From assembly GCA_900554095.1 (NCBI GenBank), contig USGC01000007.1:1-24085 (forward strand): a stretch of 24,085 nt of DNA, written 5' to 3'. Below are positions 7,483-16,200 of the stretch, one piece after another; the first letter of the stretch is position 1; the number at the start of each line of letters is the position of its first letter. This DNA is from an uncultured bacterium (GTDB taxonomy: Bacteria; Cyanobacteriota; Vampirovibrionia; Gastranaerophilales; Gastranaerophilaceae). The notes under the pieces are model-generated. The model did not search any database, was not told where the DNA came from, and worked only from the letters and a program-made list of their open reading frames with translations. The position numbers and the translations under genes are program-made.

Positions 7483-9093
7483 ATGACAATAGTTGTTTCA
7501 TCATCAAAGGCAGAGAAAGTTTTTGACGAAAAAGACGTTATTAACATCGGAACAAATCCGAATTGTGATTTTAAACTTGATCTTGATTTTGATGTATTGC
7601 TTACATTGCAGTACGACCAAAATGAAGGCAAATGCGTTCTTATGAATACATTCCACAATGAACGCGTACTTTTTAAGGGTAAGCCGATTAAAAAAGTCGA
7701 AATCGGGAATATTTGCAAATTGATGTTTGCCGGAAGTCCCGAATTTATTAATATTAAAATCCTTGAAAATGCACCGGTTAAAAAGACGGTCTCAACAATT
7801 GCCAGAGAAGAATTAACAGAAGAAGACATGAAGCAGCTTTACGGCAATGACACAAATGCTGTTACAAGGGTTAAACTCGAAAAGCAAAAGGCTGACATTG
7901 AATCAGCACGTGTTGCTATTATAAAACAAGTAGCGTTCACAATTAACGATTTGAAAAATAAAATCGCCTCAACATTCCGTACAAATATATTTTTGCATGT
8001 TGCAATGGGCATAGCCTCAATTCTTTGTGCGTTTGGGCTTTCAAACTATTTGATGGGGCTTTCAATCCAAGAATCTGCAAATTATCTTCATATGCCGACA
8101 AACATCAAGGTTTGGGTAGCGTATTCAATTCTTGTATTTGCAGCCGCAATAATGTTGAAACAAGGTATTTATCTATTCTTGCAGACTGACGATAACAAGC
8201 ATGCTTCTCCTGCCGCAAAATTTGCACAAGGGTTAATGCTGGTTTTGTCTCTGGTGTTTATGCTGGGAATTTATATTATCAATATGATTTATTATATGAA
8301 TTTGAATGACTTTACGACATTTGCAATATTTATATCGTTGTTCTTCTCTGGAATATTAACTGCACTTGCAATCGGGTGCGGGTATTACAGACACAACTCA
8401 AACGAGTGGCTGATGAATTTAAACAAATACGAGTACCGCGAAGACTTTGAAAGTGTCTTAAAGTCATACAGAATGTGGATTGAAAGATTTATCAACAGTT
8501 TTTCAAAAACAAAAATTCAAAATATAAAAGACAGAATATTTAATCTTCAATTAAAGTCAACAGGTGAAGTTGTCATTGGGATTTTAACTGCACCTTTCCT
8601 TGCCTATGGCGTATCAAACACCTTGGCGATGTGTTTTCCTGAAGCCGCAGGTTGGATAAGAATTTCAGGATTAAGATTTTCTCCGGTATTTTTGGTTTTG
8701 GCAACATTTCTAATTATCTTTGCGTTCTTTTCTTTTGTATCAGCATTTACCTGTACAAAGAAAATACAGGGCTCTCAGGTAATTAAACAAGACGGATTCA
8801 GCGATTACAGACAACACGGCGTAAATATCTTCGGGCTTGAAGGTACAAGAAAACTCGAATCTGACAGAACACGTTCTCTATTTATCGGCTGTTCAATTAT
8901 TTTCATTGAATTTACAATGAACATCTCGTATTTTGCAACAGAAATTGGCGGGGATTTGCAAGGGTTGTTCTTAAGCTTTGTTGCCGCATTAGTGCCTACA
9001 GCACTGCTAATCGCAGAAACGTTCATGCTTTCTCAAACAATGTTTGACATATATGCGTGTGATGAACTTATTGCTAAGCTTGATAAAGACTAA
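7483..9093 (+). CDS. FHA-like domain fused to an eight-helix membrane protein
   Basis: A 536-residue protein with GAGG eight bases before the ATG. Residues 1-95 look like a forkhead-associated beta-sandwich: short strands and an INIGTNPNCDFKL segment at 20-32 in place of the FHA 'iGR....d' core. FHA folds bind phosphothreonine peptides, but the usual Arg is a Thr here, so binding is uncertain. Residues 110-165 are charged and helical. Eight hydrophobic segments follow at about 169-190, 209-233, 247-270, 277-300, 362-384, 400-422, 465-486 and 494-516, with a soluble loop at 301-360. I do not recognise the membrane part. Its gene lies 33 bases after the VWA gene and eight before the TonB-C-like one, so co-transcription is likely. 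Confidence 0.6.
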   Translation: MTIVVSSSKAEKVFDEKDVINIGTNPNCDFKLDLDFDVLLTLQYDQNEGKCVLMNTFHNERVLFKGKPIKKVEIGNICKLMFAGSPEFINIKILENAPVKKTVSTIAREELTEEDMKQLYGNDTNAVTRVKLEKQKADIESARVAIIKQVAFTINDLKNKIASTFRTNIFLHVAMGIASILCAFGLSNYLMGLSIQESANYLHMPTNIKVWVAYSILVFAAAIMLKQGIYLFLQTDDNKHASPAAKFAQGLMLVLSLVFMLGIYIINMIYYMNLNDFTTFAIFISLFFSGILTALAIGCGYYRHNSNEWLMNLNKYEYREDFESVLKSYRMWIERFINSFSKTKIQNIKDRIFNLQLKSTGEVVIGILTAPFLAYGVSNTLAMCFPEAAGWIRISGLRFSPVFLVLATFLIIFAFFSFVSAFTCTKKIQGSQVIKQDGFSDYRQHGVNIFGLEGTRKLESDRTRSLFIGCSIIFIEFTMNISYFATEIGGDLQGLFLSFVAALVPTALLIAETFMLSQTMFDIYACDELIAKLDKD

Positions 9094-9101
9094 GATTAAT
9101 A

Positions 9102-9938
9102 ATGAAAAAGTTAAAAGGAATATTTATCTTAACATATTTGTTAATTACGATAGCTGTGCTCATGGCACAGCCCGTAATGCATAAACCTGCCGTAATCGAA
9201 GGTTACGGCTTCAAAATTAAAGACGAATTCCTTCATCCCAAAACCAAAAAAATTTCAGATTACGAAGTTAAAGTTAAATTCTACAGAGCAAAACCAATTG
9301 CTCAAAAACCAAAGTCAAAAGAAGTTACTTTAACTTACGATGACTCAAAGCCTTTATCACTGGACACGCAGTACAACGAAAATACTCATGAAACAACTAT
9401 TACGCTTGACAGCAATTCATCATCAACGTCGCGCGAGATGCAGATTAATATTGATGGGAGCGCGATTTCTAATAAGGACATGACGCTTGATTCTGAAAAT
9501 ATGAATTATAGTGATAAATTGTTTAATATGGATGAATTAGAAATTGATTCAAAGCTTTTTGAGATTGGCGAGAAGATTAAAAACAGCCGAGAAGAACGAA
9601 TTGCCTGGAACAAATGGCGCAGCGACCTTCAAAATGAAATCATGTACCGTTCAGCAATTGAAGGGCCTATCGGCACTTTAATTACATTCAATTTTATGGT
9701 AACAGAACAAGGCCGGATTTACAATGTCAACTTTAGCTGTAACAATCCTAAATTTGAGGAAGAAGCCAGATCTGATTTAGCAAGGGTTTTGCGTGAAATC
9801 GAAAGATCAGATATATTGAAATTTCCTAAAAATACAAAACGAAAACAAGTTAAATTTCAAGGCGGTTTTATGCTGGATTATGATACGCAGTACTCATCGC
9901 CTTCAGATTACTCAGATTACGAAAGGGTAAGAATATGA
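9102..9938 (+). CDS. Periplasmic protein with TonB/TolA-like C-terminal domain
   Basis: A 278-residue protein with a hydrophobic N-terminal segment (5-22) that may be an anchor or a signal peptide, a low-complexity Ser/Asp/Asn-rich middle (80-150), and a C-terminal domain (about 172-258) resembling TonB/TolA C-terminal folds: W171 region, then 'GTLITFNFMVTEQGRIYNV', 'EARSDLARVLREIE' and 'FPKNTKRKQVKFQGGFML'. Such domains reach across the periplasm to outer-membrane or cell-wall partners. It is missing a clear Pro-rich spacer. There is no strong Shine-Dalgarno; the gene starts eight bases after the FHA-like gene and its TGA overlaps the next ATG, so it probably depends on translational coupling. 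The function is inferred from the fold alone. Confidence 0.65.
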   Translation: MKKLKGIFILTYLLITIAVLMAQPVMHKPAVIEGYGFKIKDEFLHPKTKKISDYEVKVKFYRAKPIAQKPKSKEVTLTYDDSKPLSLDTQYNENTHETTITLDSNSSSTSREMQINIDGSAISNKDMTLDSENMNYSDKLFNMDELEIDSKLFEIGEKIKNSREERIAWNKWRSDLQNEIMYRSAIEGPIGTLITFNFMVTEQGRIYNVNFSCNNPKFEEEARSDLARVLREIERSDILKFPKNTKRKQVKFQGGFMLDYDTQYSSPSDYSDYERVRI

Positions 9939-10084
9939 TAAAAAATAATAAATCTTTTATACTCTATACAATACTAATTTTGGCAGCGGCAATGCTTGTG
10001 TCAACGTTCGTGCTTGCATCTGTAAAACCGCAGCTGCACAAAACATTAATGCTTGAATTAATAAACGTGAAAATTAAGAAATAA
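9935..10084 (+). CDS. 49-residue single-helix membrane protein
   Basis: This short frame starts at ATG 9935, overlapping the previous gene's TGA as ATGA, with AAGGG seven bases upstream. The product has a basic N-terminus (MIKNNK), a hydrophobic helix (about 8-29) and a short polar tail ending KIKK. The helix ends in LVSTFVLAS, so a signal peptide is an alternative, though the 20-residue remainder would be very small. Its place between two TonB-C-like genes suggests a small subunit or regulator of the same envelope complex. I recognise no family. Confidence 0.6.
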   Translation: MIKNNKSFILYTILILAAAMLVSTFVLASVKPQLHKTLMLELINVKIKK

Positions 10085-10086
10085 TG

Positions 10087-10095
10087 TGTTATAAT
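10087..10095 (+). promoter_or_regulatory. Extended -10 promoter of the zinc-ribbon/TonB-C-like gene
   Basis: TGTTATAAT (10087-10095) is an extended -10 with a perfect TATAAT. No -35 is evident, which is usual for extended -10 promoters. The next ATG is ten bases further on with no Shine-Dalgarno sequence, so this message would be leaderless or nearly so. Confidence 0.45.
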
Positions 10096-10105
10096 AAATA
10101 TAGTT

Positions 10106-10741
10106 ATGTTCAGATGTAAAGATTGCAAAGCTGTTTATAAAGATAAAGTCGACTATTGCGAGTGCGGAAACAATGTTTTTGAAGAATTCACGCCGCAAGC
10201 CGTCGTTAAGTCTGTGGAAAAATCCGGTGAAAGCCTAACTAGGCAACCTGCTGTAAGTATTCTTGCTATTGCAATCTTTTCAATATGCGTAATGTTTTCG
10301 ATATCTTTTTTGTTTTTTCTGGGCCCTAAGCCCAAAAAACGTTCACAAAATAAGGTTTCAGTAACAAAAACTAAAGTGCAGAATATTCCATCTATTAACG
10401 CATTTTGGGATGATACGCCGCCTTATGCAGTTAATAAATCGCAGGTGTCAGGCTTAGAGTTTTATAAAAGCGGTTTGAGAAACTTTCTTTTGTCCAAGTT
10501 AAACACAAAAAATTTAGAGGCGTTTGGTTCTTTGGAAATAGAATTTGTGTTAGATTCGCACGGAAATTTAAAGAATAAAAAATTGTACGAGAATAATGCG
10601 GATAAATCACTGGTTAATGCGGCAAAAACAATGCTTTCATCCGCAAAACACTACACCCCGCCGCCGCAAGACTATGATGCAAAGCCCCTAACTTTAGAAT
10701 TAACAGCATTAAACGGCACTTATACTTTAAAGTACAAATAG
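10106..10741 (+). CDS. Zinc-ribbon, membrane helix and TonB-C-like domain protein
   Basis: A 211-residue protein with three parts. Residues 1-22 carry a zinc-ribbon-like set of four Cys (C4-x2-C7, C18-x-C20), a short rubredoxin-like knuckle facing the cytoplasm. Residues 49-72 form one membrane helix. Residues about 116-205 resemble a TonB/TolA C-terminal domain ('LEIEFVLDSHGNLKNKKLYEN', 'LVNAAKTMLSSAKHYTPPP', then alternating strands). The layout would let a cytoplasmic metal-bound or protein-bound state reach the periplasm. It follows the 49-residue gene by 21 bases and may have its own near-leaderless promoter. No ExbB/ExbD or TolQ/TolR genes lie in this window. The domains are read from motifs and order only. 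Confidence 0.65.
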   Translation: MFRCKDCKAVYKDKVDYCECGNNVFEEFTPQAVVKSVEKSGESLTRQPAVSILAIAIFSICVMFSISFLFFLGPKPKKRSQNKVSVTKTKVQNIPSINAFWDDTPPYAVNKSQVSGLEFYKSGLRNFLLSKLNTKNLEAFGSLEIEFVLDSHGNLKNKKLYENNADKSLVNAAKTMLSSAKHYTPPPQDYDAKPLTLELTALNGTYTLKYK

Positions 10742-10778
10742 TTCACGAGCAGGCAATGTAAACTAATGTAAATAAGTC

Positions 10779-10812
10779 TTGACAAAAAGTTAGGCATGCC
10801 TTACATTTGTAA
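10779..10812 (+). promoter_or_regulatory. Strong promoter with two dyad operators
   Basis: A perfect -35 TTGACA (10779-10784) and a -10 TACATT (10802-10807), 17 bases apart. The spacer carries TTAGGCATGCCTTA (10790-10803), whose core AGGCATGCCT is a perfect palindrome. A second dyad, TTACATTTGTAA (10801-10812), covers the -10 and contains TACAnnTGTA, the form bound by CopY/BlaI-type repressors. No candidate repressor gene for it lies nearby. Confidence 0.55.
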
Positions 10813-10813
10813 T

Positions 10814-10887
10814 ATAAAAGTTTTGATTTACTATTTAAAAATTACCACCAATTGTAAGGGTATTCCTCCGCGCGGAGGAATTTTTTT
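10814..10887 (+). ncRNA. Candidate small RNA, about 74 nt
   Basis: The promoter at 10779-10807 should start RNA near 10814, and a strong terminator ends it at about 10887, leaving too little room for a convincing protein. The terminator stem begins with AUUCCUCC, which is complementary to Shine-Dalgarno sequences. The alternative is that this is simply the 3' untranslated end of the cluster that stops at 10741. The boundaries are predicted, not measured. Confidence 0.35.
10862..10887 (+). terminator. Rho-independent terminator
   Basis: Perfect 8-bp stem ATTCCTCC (10862-10869) and GGAGGAAT (10874-10881) around a GCGC loop, followed by seven T. It ends either the 6778-10741 cluster, 120 bases past its last stop, or the short transcript starting near 10814. 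Confidence 0.9.
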
Positions 10888-10991
10888 AGTGTATTTTTGA
10901 ATTCGTAATGAACAATACCTTGTAGAGTAATGAATTTTGTCTTGGGCTGAAAAATAATGGTCTTGTATTTTATGCTACAGGAAAATTACTT

Positions 10992-13178
10992 ATGAAAAAT
11001 AAAGCTTTTGCATTTTTAGCAGTCCTGCTGTGTTTATCTTTTAACCGGGTTCAGGCTGAAGAATTTATACAAGAAGCAAATAAATATCCGGATTATGCTT
11101 ACGAATATTTGGGGCCGGATAAGTTTGAAAAATTCAACCGGAAAATGTTTTCCTTTAATTCATTTTTAAATAAATACGCCCTGCGGCCTGTTCATATTAT
11201 ATGGGCTTCTGTAATGCCAAAGTACGGGCAAGACAGAATTCAGTCAGCAACAAACAATATCGAATATCCTATAAGATTAATGAGTACACTTTTACAACGT
11301 GATTTCAAAGCGTCCGGAAAAGAGACACTGAGATTTTTGACAAATACAACAATTGGTCTTGGCGGGTTGTTTGATCCGGCTGAAAGCCTTTTTAATATCA
11401 AACCCGTTGATGAAGACATGGATCAGGCTTTGGCAAAATGCAAAATTAAACAAGGCCCTTACCTTGTTATGCCGATTTTGGCTTCCACAAGCCCGAGAGG
11501 CCTTATTGGTAAAGCCCTTGATACTGCATTAAATCCCTCTTCTTACATAGCAACGCCCGTTTTGGCGCTGGTAAAAGCCGGCTTGTTTGTCAATAGAACA
11601 TCTCAAATGCAGCCGCTTAATACTCTTGTTGAATCAAATTACGCTGACCCGTATGACATAGCCAGAAAAGCTTACGGGCTTCATAATTATATAAAATGTG
11701 AAAACCTTGACCGTAAAGAAGTCCTGGAAGCAAGCGGCGAAATCGTAGATGAAACAGTTAATGCGGAAAATAATATTGCTTTAAATGATGAAGAAAACGA
11801 TGTTATTTTAAAAGTAGTTCCAACGGAGCGGCCGGCTGAAGCAAATGCAAATGTGGTTAAAACAGATGAAAAAGAAAACAGTGAAGAACTTGCAGTTAGC
11901 GATATTCTGCAAGGAAAAACCGCTGTTGATGATATAATCTTAAAAAGTTATGATAATAAAAAACAAAAGTTAATGGCTGATATGCTTTTGCCGGGGTATA
12001 ATCCTCAAAATCCTGTTGTAGACGCTATGAGAACAGCGTTGTTTGATCTTCCCGGGATAGACGATTCAATTTGGACAGATCTTTCTATTTGGAACAGATG
12101 TTTTGCAAAAAGGATTAAGACAGATACTGTCGCAATTGAAAACGGCCGTGAGGAATACAAATTCAGATATATCCTTCAAAAAGATAAAAATTCACCTTTA
12201 GCTATAATATACCCCTCAATCGGCGAAGGCATAACATCACACCATTCTGTTGTGCTTGCAAAACTTTTTTATGATGAGGGGTATTCCGTAATTATTCAAG
12301 GCAGCCATTTTCAGTGGGAATTTGTAAAAAGCATGCCTTCTGATTACAAACCCGGGCTTCCCTCGCAAGATGCTGATTATTTAAAAATTGTAACCTCTAA
12401 GATTATCAAATCTCTTGAAGCCGATCACAAATATCAGTTTGGCGAAAGAGTTTTAATCGGTACATCCTTTGGCGCAATGACGACGCTTTTTGTTGCACAA
12501 AAAGAGGCTGAGAATAATACTTTAAATATTTCTAAATATATTTCCATAAATCCACCGATTGAACTTCTTTATGCAATGAAGCAAATAGATACAAATAACG
12601 AAGAATGGCAGAAAGATGCAGCGAATTTGAAAAACCGCGTCGCGTTATGTGCCGCAAAGATTTTGCAAATATACAAAGAGCGCGATGAAAATCCTGATGT
12701 GAAAATAGATTCGCTTCCTTTTACAGAGCAGGAAGGCAAACTTATAACAGGTTTTATAATGCACCAAAAGCTGTCTGATTTGGTTTTCGCCCTGGAAAAC
12801 GTAAATAAAACTTCAAAATGCCCGATATATAAAGATTTAAATAATATGAACTACCGTGATTACGCCGAGAAATATCTCCTGGCGGGAAACTACAAAACCA
12901 TAGATGATTTAAATTTTAATACTAGTCTTTATTCAATAGCAGACTATCTTAGAACAAACACTAATTACAAGATATACCATACACTAGATGATTATCTTGT
13001 AAATACAAATCAGTTACGCCAGCTTAAACAGTGCTGTGGTAAAAATGCTGTTTTAATTGATCATGGTTCTCACTTAGGATTTTTGTACAGACAAGAATTT
13101 ATAGATGCGTTGAAAAAGGATATTGCGCTAAATAAAATAGAAGTCCCTGAAATTATAAGTCTTGCTCCTTCTGATTAA
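10992..13178 (+). CDS. MlaA (VacJ)-like domain fused to an alpha/beta hydrolase
   Basis: A 728-residue exported protein. Residues 1-22 are a signal peptide ending VQA; there is no lipobox, unlike E. coli MlaA. Residues about 35-235 match MlaA: 'FEKFNRKMFSFNSFLNKYALRPV', 'LRFLTNTTIGLGGLFDPAE' and 'QGPYLVMPILASTSPRG'. MlaA forms a ring in the outer membrane that moves phospholipid from its outer leaflet to the Mla system. After an acidic linker (about 240-310), residues about 385-710 form an alpha/beta hydrolase with nucleophile elbow GTSFG (Ser492), a probable Asp666/667 and a His in DHGSH (691 or 694). Canonical MlaA is only about 250 residues. AGGA precedes the ATG by nine bases. The joined lipid-handling and hydrolase domains suggest a lipid ester substrate, but this is inference. 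Confidence 0.85.
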   Translation: MKNKAFAFLAVLLCLSFNRVQAEEFIQEANKYPDYAYEYLGPDKFEKFNRKMFSFNSFLNKYALRPVHIIWASVMPKYGQDRIQSATNNIEYPIRLMSTLLQRDFKASGKETLRFLTNTTIGLGGLFDPAESLFNIKPVDEDMDQALAKCKIKQGPYLVMPILASTSPRGLIGKALDTALNPSSYIATPVLALVKAGLFVNRTSQMQPLNTLVESNYADPYDIARKAYGLHNYIKCENLDRKEVLEASGEIVDETVNAENNIALNDEENDVILKVVPTERPAEANANVVKTDEKENSEELAVSDILQGKTAVDDIILKSYDNKKQKLMADMLLPGYNPQNPVVDAMRTALFDLPGIDDSIWTDLSIWNRCFAKRIKTDTVAIENGREEYKFRYILQKDKNSPLAIIYPSIGEGITSHHSVVLAKLFYDEGYSVIIQGSHFQWEFVKSMPSDYKPGLPSQDADYLKIVTSKIIKSLEADHKYQFGERVLIGTSFGAMTTLFVAQKEAENNTLNISKYISINPPIELLYAMKQIDTNNEEWQKDAANLKNRVALCAAKILQIYKERDENPDVKIDSLPFTEQEGKLITGFIMHQKLSDLVFALENVNKTSKCPIYKDLNNMNYRDYAEKYLLAGNYKTIDDLNFNTSLYSIADYLRTNTNYKIYHTLDDYLVNTNQLRQLKQCCGKNAVLIDHGSHLGFLYRQEFIDALKKDIALNKIEVPEIISLAPSD

Positions 13179-13187
13179 ACAATAAAA

Positions 13188-13216
13188 AAAACTCCCCGAA
13201 TTTAACGGGGAGTTTT
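13188..13216. terminator. Bidirectional terminator
   Basis: Perfect 11-bp stem AAAACTCCCCG (13188-13198) and CGGGGAGTTTT (13206-13216) with a seven-base loop, and T tracts on both strands. It lies between the convergent MlaA-hydrolase and TPS-PilZ genes and serves both. Confidence 0.9.
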
Positions 13217-13223
13217 AATTTTT

Positions 13224-16200
13224 CTAGTCTTGTCCTGGAACATATGTTGTAACATTTTTGTTGTTAATTTTAGCATTTGCGTTTTCGCTGTGGTCTTTCA
13301 ACTCTAAGCTTAAGTATAATAACTTGTTAGCTGTTGCCAGGTCTAGGTCTACGAATTCGGCTCCGGCAGTGTGATCATTTGCGGAAATTACTTTGACATT
13401 AGCATCTATATCAAGATCACCGTATTTGATTTTAACCGGTACCACATCGCCGACTTTAAGTTTTTTGTCATGAGCGAGTTGTACACCGCCTCTTGAGATG
13501 TTGATAATTGAACTTACTTCCGGAGTTGATTCAAATTCGATTACGTTCGGATTGTCAGCGATATCAAATCTCATATATTGACGTTTATCGATAATTTGTA
13601 AATTATCAGAGTATTCTTTTTTGAAAGTTTGCTTAGCGTCGTCGAATGTTACGCCATTGTTGTTATTGTTTCCATTGTCGTCATCGTCGTCGCCAGGATT
13701 GACCGGGCCGTCGTCGTCATCGTCATCGTCGCCAGGGTTAACCGGGCCATCGTCATCATCGTCATCGTCGCCAGGTGCTGGCACTACTAGGTTATCATCA
13801 TCAGTGCCGTCAGGTTGTTTGCCGTCATAATTCGGATCATCACCTTGATCGCTGCCTGTTCCATTATCGTTTTCGTCGCCTTGGTCTTTACCGTAATAGT
13901 AGTTACGAGTACCTGCATCTTCGCCGATATCCGTTACATCGTCAGGTCTTACTGCTTGTGATCTGATTGATACATCGGTTGTGCCGTCCGGGTTTGTAAT
14001 TACGTTTGTATTTGTGTCTTTTTCTACATATGAATGGCCTGGCATTCTGTCTTTACCTTCGTGGAAGTGGTATCCGCCGGCGTAGCTGTTATCTGCAACA
14101 AGTGTCAGGTCTTGGTCTTTTGAAGGTCTACCTAAGCCGTCACCTGCGATTTGGCCATTTTTAATTATGATAGTAGAATCAGCATCTAAGTTTGGATTAT
14201 CAACTGTTCCAAGGTCTAAGGCTGTGATTTTAACTCTTTGAGGCGCAAGGTTAGTATAATCTCCGTAGTAATCGCCGGTTGCTTCATAGGTCGGAACTTT
14301 GCCTAAGTTTTCGATATATATTTTAGGCCCGCGGGTTACTAAGTCAATTCTGTTTTTAGCTGTAATTTCGTTAATGAATGTATCGCCTGAAAATTCAGCG
14401 TCAATGCTTCCTTCTCTTGAAACCATTGCACAAACGTTTGTATCACTTTTTGTGCCGTCTTCATTATCAAGGCCTTTTACGTTAATGTCTTTTATTGCAA
14501 GCATATCGACGCCGTATTGAGCGTTAGGTTTGTAATTAAATTTATCATTGTTCCAAGCTGTGTCATTGAAGTCTCCGGCTGTTTGGCGGAAAGTAAGTTT
14601 ATTTTCTTTTTCACCAATGCTTCCGCTTGCGATAATTGATATGCCTTTGCCTTCGATGTTGGGCTTTGTAGCGTCTTTGCTGTAATTCAAAATGCTGTAT
14701 GGGGTTTCACCCTTATGGGTTACATCTGCTACGTCAGCAAGAAGAATAACTTTGCCGTCGGCTTTAATTTGGTTAACATGCATATCTTTGTCTAAACTTG
14801 CGATGTTAGCAAGAGAGCCTGTACCAGAGCTTATAGCTGTGATAATCCCGTCAATTGATGTGTTAATTGAAAGTTTCAAATCCCGGCTGTCATTGCCGAT
14901 ACCTGTGCAAACTCCGCCCTCACATCCGGTAATTTCTTTACCGATAGCGCCGTTTACAACATTAACGTTTAAATCAGCGCCTTCTGTTGTTGCGATAAGA
15001 GTTTTTGCAACGCCATAGTTGTATAAATTACCGTCTGTAATGTCAATATTTACAGTGCCGTTAGAGGTTATATAATTGTTGTTATCAGTTGTATCGCCAA
15101 TAATTACGTCTGAATTATGAGCGATAACGTTAACTGTGCCTTTGTTTGTTTGTTTTACAAGGCCTTTGAACTGTAACCCGTTTGTACCGCTGTTTTCAAA
15201 AGTTACGGATTTGCCGTTGGAGTTAACTCGTCCTGAAGAGTCGACTAATAAAGTATTTGTATTGTTGTTGATTTTTAAATCACCAGTGTTATTTGTAACA
15301 GTGCCTGTAATTACAAGCCCGTCTTTGCCTGTTTCATTGGTAATTTGAGCGTTACCATTGTTAGTAACAGTACCGTGAATACCGATACCGGTTCCTTTAC
15401 CGTTGTTAATTATAGAAAGCTCATTAGCATTGGTAATATTGCCTGTTTTAGTAACCTTTAGTGCGCCTCCAGTGTTGAGTAAAGCAAGCTTGCTGCCTTT
15501 TCCGGTAACTTTGCCGCTGACTTCTAAGCCACCGGTGCCGTTGTTGGTAATAGTCATAATTTCATCGTTGTTAAGGACTTCCCCAGAAATGTTTAAAGCG
15601 CCAGTGTTGTTAGTAATGTTTGCATTGGCAGCAGAATTAGTAACAGTGCCGGCGATAGAAAGGCCGTTAGCACCGGTTTCGTTTGTAATATTCATCAACC
15701 CGCTGTTAGTAACGCTGCCAGCAATAGCGATACCAGTACCGGAAGCGTTATTGCGCATGTCTAATTCACCGGTATTTTGGACTTTACCCGTGTTAGTAAC
15801 CGCCAAAGCTCCGTTAGTATTTAACATTGAAAGCTTAGTACCGTTATTTTTAACAGTTCCGCTAACGGTTAAGCCTTTTCCGTCTTTGACGCCGTTGTTA
15901 GTCATAGATAATGTGCCGCCGGCGTTAGAAACAGTGCCAGCAACAAGGAATTCTCCGGCGTCATTGCGGTAAGTAGAAGACCCATTCTTATTGTCAACAG
16001 TACCGTTGATGGTAATTCCCTTTGCGCCGGTATTTACTGCGTTCAAGTTTCCTTTGTTGTTGGTAATTGAACCGTCAACTGTAATTCCGCCGTTAGTATT
16101 GTTTAAAGATACGAGGCCGTTGGTATTAGTAATAGTACCTGCAATACCCATACCATTTTCGCCGCTGTTATCTAAAATTAACTCAGCAGCATTCTCAATT

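Noticed and set aside
10814..10887. T-box riboswitch (AAGGGT followed by CCGCG before a terminator)
   Set aside because: The leader is only about 75 nt, lacks the conserved T-box sequence and stem I, and no amino-acid or tRNA-synthetase gene follows.
13621..13966. Ser-rich plus-strand frames over the Asp-rich linker
   Set aside because: They are shadow frames made by GTC/ATC repeats antisense to the Asp codons.
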